DNA of 64,000 bases, from assembly GCA_900491605.1 (NCBI GenBank), contig UESW01004826.1, positions 202,428 to 266,427 of the forward strand, written 5' to 3'. Every line of letters starts with the position of its first letter. Within the stretch, counting starts at the first letter, position 1. Source of the stretch: Calamus simplicifolius. Its lineage: Eukaryota > Streptophyta > Magnoliopsida > Arecales > Arecaceae. Positions 23,756 through 35,750 of this stretch are shown here, in pieces. The translations under genes and the position numbers were made by a program. The notes under the pieces were generated by a model that saw only the letters and a program-made list of their open reading frames with translations, searched no databases and had not been told where the DNA came from.

Positions 23756-25001
23756 ATGGACGCCTATGTCCGCTATCTCACCGACGGCACCCTCCCTGAC
23801 GACCGCAACGAAGCCAGATTGCTCAAGTGGAGGGCCTCCAAGTTCATCCTCCTCGACGGGCGCCTATACAGAAGGTCATTCTCCTACCCGTTGCTTAAGT
23901 GCGTAGGCCCCGCCGATGCCGACTACATCCTCAGAGAAATCCACGAGGGCATTTGCGGGAATCATCTGGGGGGCAGATCCTTAGCCCAGAAGGCTCTCCG
24001 TCAGGGGTACTTCTGGCTCACTATGAAGGAGGACGCGGCCAAGCTAGTTCAAAGGTGTGACGGCTGCCAGCGCCACACGCACATCCAACGTCAGCCGCCT
24101 GCCCCGCTGAGCCCACTCTCGGCTCCGTGGCCCTTCGCCCAGTGGGGAATGGACATCCTTGGACCGTTCCCCCCAGCTTCAGGGCAGCGGAGATTCTTGT
24201 TGGTCGCCATCGACTATTTCACCAAGTGGGTCGAGGTCGAGGCGTTGGCCAAAATCACGGAGAGCAAAGTTAAGGCTTTCTTCTGGAAGTCGATCATATG
24301 CCGCTTTGGCTTGCCTCACACCCTCGTCACGGACAACGGTCGCCAGTTCAACAACGAGGCATTCAAAACCTTCTGCGAGGAGCTAGGCATTCGCCACCGA
24401 TTCACCTCCGTCGGCCACCCCAGACCAACGGGGAGGCTGAGGTCATGAACCGCACCATCCTCAGAGGGCTCAGGACTCGCCTAGACGGCTCCAAAGGATG
24501 CTGGGTAGAAGAGCTCCCCAGTGTGATATGGGCTTACCACACAACGCCCAGAGCCCCGACGGGCGAAACTCCTTTCAGCCTCTCCTTCGGATCCGAGGCC
24601 GTCATCCCCGTCGAGATCGGATTGCCCAGTCCACGTGTGGAGTCCTTCAGTGAGGAAGGCAACCCCGCGCTGATTCGGGCCAACCTAGACTTCATCGATG
24701 AGGCGCATGACAGGGCGAGACTGCGCATGGCGACCTTTCGCCAGCGAGCGGCTAAGTACTACAACGCCCGAGTTCGTCCCAAGGTTTTTCGCCGCGGAGA
24801 CTTGGTGCTACGAAAGGCCGAGGTATCAAAGCCTACCGAGGGGGGCAAGCTATCCCCCAACTGGGAAGGTCCCTACCGCATCGCCGAGGCATTCCATCGG
24901 GGGCATACAAACTAGAAGAGCTTGACGGGAAGCCCATTCCACGTACCTGGAATGCGGACAACCTCCGCGATATTATCAATGATGTACTCCCAGAGGCATA
25001 A
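23756..25001 (+). pseudogene. Integrase of the Tat-type element, frame-broken
   Basis: The HHCC zinc finger is present (IHEGICGNHLGG, then CDGCQRH near 24058-24078). The catalytic core has the first Asp in WGMDILGPFP, the second in VTDNGRQF, and the Glu in NGEAEVMNRT after a frame break near 24420. The C-terminal part has the GDLVL and GPYRI blocks. A second break near 24895 precedes the TAA at 24999-25001. Confidence 0.88.
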
Positions 25002-25061
25002 GTAATAAAGAAAAAGGTCCTTTCTGGCGACACAGTTTGTCCTCCCTTGCGCAAGTCTCTC

Positions 25062-25898
25062 AAAAGGAGCTCACTGGCATCGCGGCCCACGGGACACCAC
25101 TCGGCCCCGGCACGGCGGTGCCCCGAGTTGGTTAAGTCCCTAAAGGCTCCGTACCCGGCTGAGTCGCCACCTGGGTGGCACACAAACCCCCAGGCTGGTT
25201 CAAAAGGAGCTCACTGGCATCGCGGCCCATGGGACACCACTCGGCCCGGCACGGCGGTGCCCCCGAGTTGGTTAAGTCCCTAAAGGCTCCGTACCCGGCT
25301 GAGTCGCCACTGGGCGGCACACAAACCCCCAGGCTGGTTCAAAAGGAGCTCACTGGCATCGCGGCCCATGGGACACCACTCGGCCCCGGCACGGCGGTGC
25401 CCCCGAGTTGGTTAAGTCCCTAAAGGCTCCGTACCCGACTGAGTCACCACTGGGCGGCACAAACCCCCAGACTGGTTCAAAAGGAGCTCACTGGCATCGC
25501 GGCCCATGGGACACCACTCGGCTCCGGCACGGCGGTGCCCCCGAGTTGGTTAAGTCCCTAAAGGCTCCGTACCCGGTTGAGTCGCCACTTGGACGGAACA
25601 CAAACCCCCAGGTTGGTTCAAAAGGAGCTCACTGGCATCGCGGCCCACGGGACACCACTCGGCCTCGGCACGCGGTGCCCCCGAGTTGGTTAAGTCCCTA
25701 AAGGCTCCGTACCCGGCTGAGTCGCCACCTGGGCGGCACACAAACCCCCAGGCTGGTTCAAAAGGAGCTCACTGGCATCGCGCCCACGGGACACTACTCG
25801 GCCCCGGCACGCGGTGCCCCCGAGTCGGTTAAGACCCTAAAGGCTCCATACCTGGCTGAGTCACCCCTCGCAGCGGTTCCACACCCCCGAGGCGGTGC
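25062..25898. repeat. 140-base tandem repeat, six copies, between integrase and 3' LTR
   Basis: Units begin aaaaggagctcactggcatc at 25062, 25202, 25341, 25479, 25620 and 25760, so the period is 138-141. A diverged continuation starts at 25899. Units include 'gttggttaagtccctaaagg' and 'caaacccccaggctggttc'. The length is not a multiple of three and no protein is implied. Tat-group elements are known to carry variable tandem repeats at this place and to seed satellite DNA. Confidence 0.93.
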
Positions 25899-26091
25899 AA
25901 AAGGAACCTGACGACGCCCAGCTCTCAGGTCACCCTCCGGGGTTCACTCCCGGACCCCGCGTTGGGAAAGGATTACTGACCGCCCTCAGCTGGCCAAAGA
26001 AGGCACGCAGACGTCCATCCAAGGCAGCGCAAGGTGCCAAGGTAAAAGTTCTACACTCCTTTCGCTTAGCCGATGCGGTGCACGCAAGCTC

Positions 26092-26107
26092 AAGGAGTGT
26101 GGGGGGC
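26092..26107 (+). other. Polypurine tract of the Tat-type element
   Basis: The purine-rich run aaggagtgtgggggg lies just before the 3' LTR start at 26111, the place where plus-strand synthesis is primed. Confidence 0.65.
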
Positions 26108-26110
26108 ATT

Positions 26111-27617
26111 TGATGGGGCCAGTTGATCCCATAAAAAATAAAATTTTTTGGATGGCCCCAAAGGCCGACAAACTCCAGCGCCGGCCTCCAGCATTGGCCT
26201 CCAGTGCTGGCCAAAGGCCGACAGGCTCCAGCGCCAACCGCCAGCGTCGGCCTCCAGCGCTGGCCAAAGGCCGACAGGCTCCAGCGCCGGCCGCCAGCAT
26301 CGGCCTCCAGCGTCGGCCTCCAGCGCCAGCCTCCAGCGCTGGCCAAAGGCCGACAGGCTCCAGCGCCAGCCGCCAGCGTCGGCCTCCAGCGTCGGCCTCC
26401 AGCACCAGCCTCCAACGCTGGCCAAAGGCCGACAAGCTCCAGCGCTAGCCGCCAGCGTCGGCCTCTAACGCTAGCCTCCAGCACTGGCCAAAGGCCGATA
26501 GACTCCAGCGCTAGCCTCCAGCGTCAGGCTCCAATGCCAACCTCCAGCGCTGGCCAAAGGCCGACAGACTCCAGCGCCAGCCATCAGCGTCGACCTCCAG
26601 CGACGGCCTCCAGCGTCGACCTTCAGCATCGTCCCCAGCGCCGGCCTCCAAGGCCGGCATGTCAAAGGACGATACCTGCCAAGACCGACCTCTCCAAGCT
26701 AGGCGGCCCCGGTTCCTAGCCGGCCCCGGCCTCCCCAAGCTAGGTGGCCCCGGTTTCCAACCGGCCCCGGCACCTCTCAGTCGGCCCCGGCGCTTCAATC
26801 CCAAGCGGCCCCAACATCCTTCTCAGCCATTCCCGACGGCCCCAAAGGCCAACACCCGAAGACCGATGGCCCCAAAGGTCGACACCTCCAAGACCGGCAC
26901 CTCAAAGGCCGGGATCTCCAAGACAGGCGACCCCGGCATGTCCAAGCGAGTCGACCCCAGCATCTTCCCAGCCGGCCCCCGGCACTTCTCAGCCGGCCCC
27001 GGCGCTGCCATCCTAGGCCGGCCCGACTTGACCCCGGCATCTCCAGTTCCGCCGAGTAGGCCAAGGCCATCCTAGGCCGGCCCGACTCAGCCTCGGCATC
27101 TCCATTTCCTGCCAGATCAGCCCTAGTGGTTCAAGAATCCGCTTCTCTGACGCGCGCCGCCTGACAGCGCCGATGCACGCCGCCCAACAGCGCCGACGTG
27201 CACCGCCCGACAACGCCAGATTCAACAATCTAACAACCCCGCCGGCTGATGGAACGCAGCCCACTAACCAGCCCAGATTCACGCAAGGGCTCAGCGGGTC
27301 TTCCAACTCATGCCATCCCACGTGATCGTGCCAACGTCATCCCCTATAAAAGGGTAAACCACGTTGAGAACCAGGTAACGCACATTTTACGCACTCGATG
27401 CCCTAACTCTCAAAGGAACTACCTGATCCTTCTGAGACCTCTCCCTCCTCAAGAGCTCTCTCGAGCTCCTTATCTACTGTGACCTCTGTCACTAACTTGG
27501 GCATCGGAGGGTCCCACCGGAGAACCCTCTCTGGTCTTGGGACTTCTTTGCAGGCAACCCGGTGGAGAAGAAGAGCCTCCGTTCTCGACGTCCAGGAGGG
27601 GTGATCGAGCGTCATCA
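26111..27617 (+). repeat. 3' LTR of the Tat-type element
   Basis: The LTR is 1507 bases, from TGATG to CATCA, followed by the AATAT target duplication. The TATA box is at about 27344-27352. Its minisatellite has anchors at 26208, 26261, 26340, 26419, 26485 and 26551 (spacing 53, 79, 79, 66, 66), again in steps of 13. It is 73 bases shorter than the 5' LTR. Confidence 0.93.
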
Positions 27618-27763
27618 AATATAAACCTAAGATCCAATCTATATTATTTAGATTATACTTTAATACAAAATATGATACATTTTGGAGGCACTAATATAGC
27701 AAAAGCTTACTTTTGATTCTTAAGTTTTCATTCAAAATTTATTTGACCATCAAACTTGATATC

Positions 27764-27863
27764 TCAACTCAACTTAACTCATCTAAGCCTTTTCCCAACT
27801 ACATGGGTCGACTTCCTTCATTATGCTCTATTCAAGACGAAGTCAACATTCAAATTACCGATA
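27764..27863 (-). mobile_element. RTE-type LINE 3' end fragment
   Basis: Read on the minus strand this ends in ttgggaaaaggcttagatga and gttaagttgagttgagat. It matches the plus-strand fragment at 41010-41130, apart from a gap of about 17 bases. Tandem GAGTT units at the 3' end are usual for this LINE family. Confidence 0.65.
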
Positions 27864-27969
27864 GTTATATTTTTTTAATTATTTTTATTTATATTAGTTT
27901 AGGCCTGCTTCTATCTCTATTCTTATTATGGGTTGTTAAAAGATTATTCTTTCTAATGAAAATATCTAA

Positions 27970-28296
27970 GGTAGTATTTGAAATAGGGGATAAGAGGGGA
28001 TATTCCCTCTTATTCTCAAAAGCCATAACTATAAGGGATAAATGGGAATAAAGTTAACCAAAGGGATAATCCATGGTTAACCATGGGATATCCCCTCAAT
28101 TTATTCCCTAGAGAATGCAGGAATAGCTGGTTATCCCTCCAAATAAAAGTAAAAAAAAAAGTTATCCTATGGATTTACCTTTTTGCATTTGATATGATCA
28201 ATGGGATAGTCAAGGGATATCCCTAGGGATAGCCAAGGGACAAACTCTATCCCGTACACTTATCCATGGATAATATTTTTTCTATCAAACACTACC
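27970..28296. mobile_element. Tourist-like MITE, copy 1
   Basis: The element is 327 bases, starting GGTAGTATTTGA and ending TCAAACACTACC. TAA target duplications flank it at 27967-27969 and 28297-28299. The three-base TAA/TTA duplication and the ends point to the PIF/Harbinger (Tourist) class. The interior is rich in ggata/tatcc phrases. Confidence 0.8.
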
Positions 28297-28410
28297 TAAA
28301 GGTTTTCGTTATATATGTTCAACTATCATAATTGATTTTCTCTTATTTTATCTTCAATTGGGGCTATTCCTATTATTTCTCTTATATGTTTATTTTATTT
28401 GTATCTTTTA

Positions 28411-28711
28411 GGTAGTGTTTGAAATAGAGAATTCCCAAAAGCCATAACTATAAAGGATAGCTGGGAATAAAGTTAACCAGAGGAATAATCTATGGTTAAC
28501 CATGGGTTATCCCCTCAATTTATTTCCTAGAAAATGTAGGAATAGCTGGTTATCCCTCCAAATAAGAGTAAAAAAGTTATCCTATGGATTTATCTTTTTA
28601 CATTTGATATGATCAATGGGATGGCCAAGGGATATTCCTAAGGATGGCTAGGGAATAAACTCTATCCCGTACACTCATCCATAGATAATATTTTTTCTAT
28701 CAAATACTATC
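28411..28711. mobile_element. Tourist-like MITE, copy 2
   Basis: The element is 301 bases with ends GGTAGTGTTTGA and TCAAATACTATC and TTA duplications at 28408-28410 and 28712-28714. It is in the same orientation as copy 1 and closely similar, with a shortened left part. Confidence 0.8.
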
Positions 28712-28762
28712 TTAAAGTTTTACCACATATTCATCTTAACATGCGCATTTTTGTTATATTTA

Positions 28763-29294
28763 GGTAGTGTTTGGTTCCCAAAAAGTTATCTCTGGATAAG
28801 TGTACAGGATAGCATTTATCCAAGGGATAGCTGAGGGAATAACATTCTTTTTTTTAGGTAGTGTTTGATAGAAAAAATATTATTCCTGTATAAGTGTACG
28901 GGATAGAGTTTATCCCCTGGCTATCCCTAGGGATATCCCCTGGCTATCTCATTGATCATATCAAATGCAAAAGATAAATCCATAGGATAACTCTTTTTTA
29001 CTCTTATTTGGAGGGATAACCAGCTATTCCTGCATTTTATAGTTAACTTTATTCTCCGCTATCCTTCATAGTTATGGCTTTTGAGAATAAGAGGGGATAT
29101 CCTATCCTCTCTTATTCCCTATTTCAAACACAGCCTTAAATAATAACTTTGCCATCAAAGGATAGCTCTAGCTATTTCTAGGTTCCCTAACCATGGGTTA
29201 TCCCATATGGTTAATCTTTTTCATAGTTATCCCATGTCGTTATAGGTTTTGGGGATAGAGGATATCTCCCTTATTTCTTATTTCAAACATAGCT
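28763..29294. mobile_element. Tourist-like MITE, copy 3 (interrupted)
   Basis: The left end GGTAGTGTTTGG is at 28763 and the right end TTTCAAACATAGCT is near 29281-29294, with TTA on both sides. Copy 4 splits it at 28857-29135. It is a more diverged relative of copies 1 and 2. Confidence 0.65.
28857..29135. mobile_element. Tourist-like MITE, copy 4, nested inside copy 3
   Basis: The element is 279 bases with ends GGTAGTGTTTGATA and TTTCAAACACAGCC and TTA duplications at 28854-28856 and 29136-29138. It is in the opposite orientation to copies 1 and 2. It interrupts copy 3, so it inserted later. Confidence 0.8.
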
Positions 29295-29764
29295 TTAATC
29301 TATTCATATGTTGTTTCGACACTCTGTTCCATTGAATACTTATAGTTTAAAAATAATACATTCTTGATAACTAGTTGCATAAGAATGATTATAATTACTA
29401 TAATAATTAATGTTCAAATAAAGCCTTAAAATTTTGTGTCAAAGTCAATTTTAATCATTTTCATGAATGAAAACATGGTACTTTAATAGTTAAAAGTTTT
29501 GAGCCCAAAATAAAGTTTGAGAAAAAGTTAGAGGACTAAAAGTATATTTTAATCCACACACACATATATACATACAAACACTAAGTATGAATTTTTACAA
29601 TTTATTCTCATATTTAGCTTGGATTGATCTCAAAATAACATATTATTGCTTGAATATTAAGAAATCAATTTTCTTTTCATAGTACAATTCATTAATAATT
29701 TGTGTTGTTGATTGCAATTATGTGCAGTTATCAGTCAAAATTTAATGTCTTATTAACACATACA

Positions 29765-30013
29765 TGTTATAATATTACCAATAACATGCATGTCCATTGG
29801 TATTCTAAGAAAAGATTATTCCAAAAGGGGGTTATGTCTATTGACATTACCCATATAAATGCTTATTAACGTTGATGAATGTAACATCTTTTTCTATACC
29901 TATAAATAGATGGCATGGAGTTATATTTAAGATACTCGGATGGAATAAAAGAAAACATATTCAAATACTTTCTTAATCTCTTTGTTCTATTATTACTCTT
30001 TAATTATATAACA
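29765..30013 (+). repeat. 5' LTR of the copia element
   Basis: The LTR is 249 bases with perfect seven-base inverted ends (TGTTATA/TATAACA). A TATA-like 'ctataaatag' lies near 29900. It is clearly alignable with the 3' LTR but well diverged. Confidence 0.88.
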
Positions 30014-30142
30014 CATTATTCTCTACCTCATCATTCTACATTCGTTGAAGAAATTTTTATTGAGGTAAATATTATTTACATTTATGCAAGTTATTTGCAT
30101 ATCTAATTAACTATTTTCTTTTAATATTTTTTATGACTCTTA

Positions 30143-30634
30143 GGCTTTGTTTGGATCGTTGGAGGGGAAGGAATGAGAGAGTAAAAAGAAGGAAAGGGAC
30201 GGAAAGAAAAGGAAGAGGAAGGAATGGTTGCTCTTCTTCTCTTGTTTAGAAAGGATGAAAGGAAAAGGAAGGGTAATATCAATTATCTTGTTTGGATAGA
30301 GAGAGAAAAAAAGAAGGGGAAGAGTTATGTGACAATTATATCCCTTCAAAATAAGAAATAAACCGAGGAGTGAAGAATGAAGAATATAAAATAAAGGGGT
30401 ATTTTGGTGTTCACATAAAGTATGACTTAAACTTTTTCCCTCCCCTAGCTTGCCCTCCGATTTGGGGGTTAACAAATTTACGCTCATTGGGAGGGAGGAA
30501 AAGGAGGGGAACCAGTTACTCCCATTCTCTTCCTTTTTTTTTTTTCTTTCACCCTCCTCCCAAGCAAGAAACTTGTGACCTTTTACATCCTTTCCCTTTT
30601 CCTTCCCTCCATTCCCTTCCATCCAAACAGACCC
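30143..30634. mobile_element. Tourist MITE inserted in the copia leader
   Basis: The element is 492 bases with ends GGCTTTGTTTGGAT and ATCCAAACAGACCC, and TTA target duplications at 30140-30142 and 30635-30637. The GTTTGG ends and TTA duplication are typical Tourist (PIF/Harbinger) features. The interior is strongly purine-rich on the left and pyrimidine-rich on the right, so it could fold into a long hairpin. Confidence 0.85.
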
Positions 30635-30774
30635 TTAGTTTCAACTTATTACTTGGTCATTTATATATGTACGATTATCTCTAGTCCTTGATAAATTTAA
30701 AATAATTTTTATTCTAATAAAAGGTTGTGTACTAATTTACTTTGTGTGCTTTGATAGTATTGTTATGGCAAATT

Positions 30775-31640
30775 TGGCAAAACTTGATATTGTGGCACTA
30801 GATATCATGGGCAAAAAATTTTTATCATGATACTTGATGCTGAAATCTATTTGGAGGCTAATGCATACAATTAAAGATAGTAATGAGGCATCCAACCAAA
30901 ACAAAGCAAAAGCAACAATCTTCTTGCGACACCATCTTGATGAGGGATTGAAAGTTGAATACTTAATGGTAAAAGATCCCCTTATCCTTTGGAATAGCCT
31001 AAAAGAGCTTTATGACCATAAAAAATAGTCATTCTCCTCAAGGCTCATTATGATTTGATACACTTACGTTTATAAGACTATAAGACCCTATGTTCAGAAT
31101 TACTTTACAGTTGAAATTATATGGAGAAAAAGTCACTGATCAGAATTACTTTACAGTTGAAATTATATGGAGAAAAAGTCACTGATGAGAATATGCTGGA
31201 AAAAACCTTTTCTACTTTTCATGTTTCTAATTTGCTCCTATAGCAGTAATATCATGAAAAGGGTTTTAGGAAATATTCTGAACTAATTTTCTGCCTTCTC
31301 GTAGTTGAACAAAATAATAAACTTTTGATAAAAAACCATGAAGCCCGTCCAACTGGCTCTGTACAATTCCCTGAAGTGAATGCGACTATATATCAATTTT
31401 ATAAACAAAGGCGTGGTCATGAACGTGGCCGGTGGACGCGAACTTCGTATGGTCATGTTAAAACTCATTCTTACCGCCTAAAGTGAAAGAAAAATGAGAA
31501 GAAAATTGAGAAAGGCAAAGCGGACTTAAGTAAAATTCGATGGAAAACTCATGCTATTGTTATGGAATGAAGGGTCATTGGCCGCGTATTTATCGTACGC
31601 CAAAACACCTCATTGAACTTTATTAGTAGTCATTGAAAAA
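30775..31640 (+). pseudogene. copia gag remnant
   Basis: A start ATG at 30775 opens a short frame, then the gag core appears (KATIFLRHHLDEGLK and LWNSLKELYDHKK, about 30910-31028). A zinc-knuckle-like CYGMKGHW lies near 31560. A perfect 46-base tandem duplication (31095-31140 and 31141-31186) and several stops break it. Confidence 0.75.
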
Positions 31641-32039
31641 GAATGAAAAAAAAGATAAAAATAAATTTTATTTCTGATTGTGGAAAAAAAGATAAAAATA
31701 AATTTTATTTCTGATTGTGGCCCTTCTGATACTGGATTTGATGATCTGGATATTGTTGACTTCTTTATCCAACTAGAAGAAAACAATGCTTGTCTAATTG
31801 ATAGCATGAATATATAAGGATAATTTTAAGAATGCCTATGTTATCAATAATAATATGAAATAAAATAATATCTTATTATACATATGTTTGTTTTAAAGAA
31901 ACTGATGCAATGATGAATTATGACTTTTTAGTTTTTATGCCTTTATATACCTTGTATTCTAATTTGTATTTCACTACATGTCATTATTTTCATAAAGAAA
32001 ATGGAATTATCTCGAGTAAGATTTTTTGTCGACAATAAC

Positions 32040-35000
32040 AATTGTGCCTCATAGATAGTGCTACAATGCACACTATACTTAAAAATATGAAATACTTCTC
32101 ATACTTGAGGATGCATGCAACAAATGTTACTACAATTTATGGTAGTGCAAAATTAATTGAAGGCTCTAGAAGAGCCCATATTATTTTGCCTAGAGGAACA
32201 GAATTTATAATTGATGCTTCCTTTTATTCTGAAAGGTCTCAAAGAAATTTACTGAGTTTTAAAAATATTCGTAGAAATGGATATCACATTGAGACAACTA
32301 ATGAAGGCAATATTGAGTATTTGTGCATTACGACAAGAAATCTGTATTAAAAAAATTGCATGCATTTTTTTCCGATTTATACTATACAAATATAAGCACA
32401 GTTGAAGTATATACTATAGTAAACCAAAGGTTTACTAATCAAAATGATTTTATAATTTGGCATAATCGGTTGGATCATTTTCGATTCAATTATGATGCGA
32501 AGAATTATAGTCATTCCGATTCAATTATGATGCGAAGAATTATAGAGAATTCATGTAGACATTCATTGAAGAATCATAAAATATTACGATCAAATGAATT
32601 CATATGTGCTGCTTGTTCTTAAAGCAAATTAATTATTAGGCCAGCACCGGCTAAAATTAAGACTGAATCTCTTAAAATTTTGAAACATATACAAGGTAAT
32701 ATTTGTGGGCCTATTCATCCACCAAGTGGACCATTCAGATATTTCATGGTTTTAATTGATGCTTCAACTAGATGGTCACATGTATGCTTATTATTGACTC
32801 ATAACTTGGCATTTGCGAGACTATTAGCTTAATTAATTCGACTACGCGCTCATTTTCAGATAATCCTATTAAGATAATAGTTAATACGCCTTGACAATAT
32901 TGATGAATTTACTTCTCAAGCATTCAATGATTATTGTACTTTATTAGAATCACCATTGAACATCCTGTAGCATATGTTCATACTTAAAATGGCTTAAAAT
33001 GGTCTTATGGAATCGCTTATCAAACGGATCCAATTGATTGCAGACCATTACTTATGAGAGCAAAATTGTCTTTGTCTACGTAGGGACATGCTATTTTATA
33101 TGCAACAGTACTTATTCACATCAAACCAACGAATTATCATGAATTCTTTTCATTACAATTGATTTATGGTCAGAAATCAAATATTTCTCATCTAAGAATT
33201 TATGGATGTACGATTTATGTTCCAGTTGCTTCACCATAATGCACTAAGATGGGACCTCAAAGAAGGTTAGGGATATATGCTGGGTATAAATATTCATCTA
33301 TAATTAAATATCTTGAACCATCTATAGAAGATTTATTTACGATACGTTTTGTCGATTATCATTTTGATAAGTCTATTTCCCAACATTAAGGGAAAAATAA
33401 GCAGTTGATAAAAAAAAATTAGTTGAAATGAATTATCATCGTTCCATCTTGATTATTGTACAAAACAACATGAACATAAAGTTCAGAAGATAATTCACAT
33501 GCAAAAATTAGCAAATCAACTGTCAAACATATTAGTGACCTTAAAAGAATGACAAAGTTGTATACCAGCTGCAAATGCTTCAAACAAAATTATTGTTCCT
33601 GAAGGACAACCTACACTGCTAATGAGATAAAGAGACAAGTAAAGCATGGTAGACCAATTTGTTCCAAAGATAAAAACCCTCGCAAAAGAAAAGAAGCAAA
33701 GCATTTAGATGACTAGATTGAAGATACTGTAACTCAAGAAAAGATCCCCGGTATAATAACATAAGTAATTGAGACTTCAGATGAGTCTGTTCTAAAAGAG
33801 AAAATGAAGAGATCTCTATCAATTATGTTATGACTAGGGAAAGATAAAACCGATATAAGATGATCATCGACGATAAGTTTGTATATTATGTTGTGCAAAA
33901 TATTGAAAATAAAAATGAGAATCATGAATCGATGTCTATGAAAAAATGTAGACATCGATAAGATTGGCCAAAATAGAAGGATACAGTCGAATTTGAATTA
34001 AAATCACTAGCGAAACGTAAAGTTTTTGGACCAATTGTTTAAATACTTGCTGGTGTAAAACCTATAGGATATAAATGGGTATTCGTGCGAAAGTAAAATA
34101 AGAATAATGAAATCATGATGTCTAAAGCACGACTAGTTACCTAGGGTTCTTACAAAGATCCGGTATTGATCATGAAGAGACGTATTCTCCCGTGGTGGAT
34201 GCAATAATTTTTTGGTATTTGATTAGTCTGGTATTACATGAAAAACTCGAATTGCGTCTTATGGATATAGTGACAACCTATCTATATGGCTCATTTGACA
34301 ATGATTTTAGAAGGATTACAATTTCCTGAAAAGTCTAACTCTAATTTGAGAGAACTTTATTCGATAAAATTGCAGGAGCCTCTCTATGGGTTAAAATAAG
34401 TAGAGCGTATGTGGTACAATTATTTGACTGAATACATGTTGAAACAAGGCTATAACAATGATCCCATATGTCTTTGTGTCTTTATAAAGATATCTGGATC
34501 ACAATTTGATCATTGTAGCATATGCTGATGATTTGAGCATAATTAGAACTCATAAAGAGCTTCAAAGGGCAGTGGATTGCCTAAAACATGAATTTTAAAT
34601 GAAAGATCTTGGAAGAACAAAATTTTGCTTTGGCCTGCAGCTTGAGCATCTTAAGAATGGGATTTTTGTGCACAAATCTGCTCATACAACAAAGATACTT
34701 AAAAGGTTTTATATGGACAAAGCATACCCATTGAGTACTCCGATGGTTGTAAGGTCACTTGAAATCAACAAAGATCCTTTCCGACCTAAGAAATATAACG
34801 AAGAACTACTTGGTCCTGAAGTACCATATCTTAGCATAATAGGTTCATTAATGTATCTTACGACTCACACTCGACCTGATATATAAACTTGTTAGGAAGA
34901 TATAGTTCTTCGCCTACAAGAAGGCATTGGACTGGTGTTAAGCACATATTTCAATACATCAGAGGTTCAATGTATATGCGTTTGTATTATTCAAATTTGT

Positions 35001-35350
35001 CCAAATCCAAGTTAATAGGTCTTATAGATGTAGGTTATTTGTTTAATTCTCACAATGGTCGATCACAAACGGGTTATGCCTTTGCATATGATGGCACCGC
35101 TATTTCATGGCATTAAACAAAGCAAACAATTGTGGCTACATCATCTAACCATGCCAAAATTCTGGCAATTCATGAAGCAAGCCGAGAATATGTATGGCTT
35201 AGATCGTTAATCCAACACATTCAGAAGACATATGAATTATTTTCTCAAAAGAAGGTAATCCAACACATTTATAAGACATATGAATTATTTCTCAAAAGAA
35301 GGTACCAACTATTTTGTATGAGAATAATACAGCTTGCAGAGCTCAATTGA
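32040..35350 (+). pseudogene. copia pol remnant (protease, integrase, RT, RNase H)
   Basis: The protease site is LIDSATMHTIL near 32043, and the integrase zinc region is IWHNRLDHF at about 32455. The integrase core begins GPIHPPSGPFRYFMVLID near 32707. RT has YADDLSII near 34521 and MKDLGRTKFCFGLQLEHL from 34599. RNase H has GYAFAYDGTAISWH near 35075 and ATSSNHAKILAIHEASREYVWL near 35135. Frames change and stops occur throughout. Confidence 0.85.
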
Positions 35351-35750
35351 AAGAAGGGTATATCAAAGGCGATAGAACAAAACATATATCCCCAAAATTC
35401 TTTTTTTACTCATGACCTTCAGAAAAGTGGTGCTATTAATGTTCAACAAGTTTGATCCAGCGATAACCGCTGATTTATTTACAAAAGTACTATCTACAAA
35501 GAGATTTGAAGAGTTAGTCTGAAAATTTGGACTACGATGACTCAAGGATTTCGAATGATAATTTTAAGGTAAGTACATCAAGAGATGCAATCAAAAGGGA
35601 GCAAAATATTGTACTATTTTTTTTTCTTAGCTATGGTTTAATTTTTTTGGTAAGGTTTTTAATGTTGCAAGAATTTTTTATGGGTTTTTACCTAATAAGG
35701 TTTTAATGAGGTAAATGCTTGGTCAAATAAATGGACATCCAAAAAGAGAG

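Larger units (their letters stand above)
17957..27617 (+). mobile_element. Ty3/gypsy LTR retrotransposon, Tat lineage, complete with LTRs
   Basis: The element is 9661 bases. It starts TGATG and ends CATCA and is flanked by the same five bases, AATAT, at 17952-17956 and 27618-27622. Order: 5' LTR, primer binding site, gag, protease, RT, RNase H, a second archaeal-type RNase H, integrase, 140-base tandem repeats, polypurine tract, 3' LTR. The second RNase H and the repeat-rich region after integrase are marks of the Tat/Ogre group. Coding frames are broken in about a dozen places. A hand comparison of the last 346 bases of the two LTRs gives about 11 substitutions (about 3%), mostly transitions, so the insertion is fairly young. 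Confidence 0.95.

Noticed and set aside
25062..25898. Regular repeat array considered as a CRISPR
   Set aside because: Units are 140 bases with no unique spacers, lie inside a plant retrotransposon, and no cas genes exist.
27713..28051. 112-residue plus-strand open frame
   Set aside because: It runs across a LINE tail and the start of a MITE, so it is not a gene.
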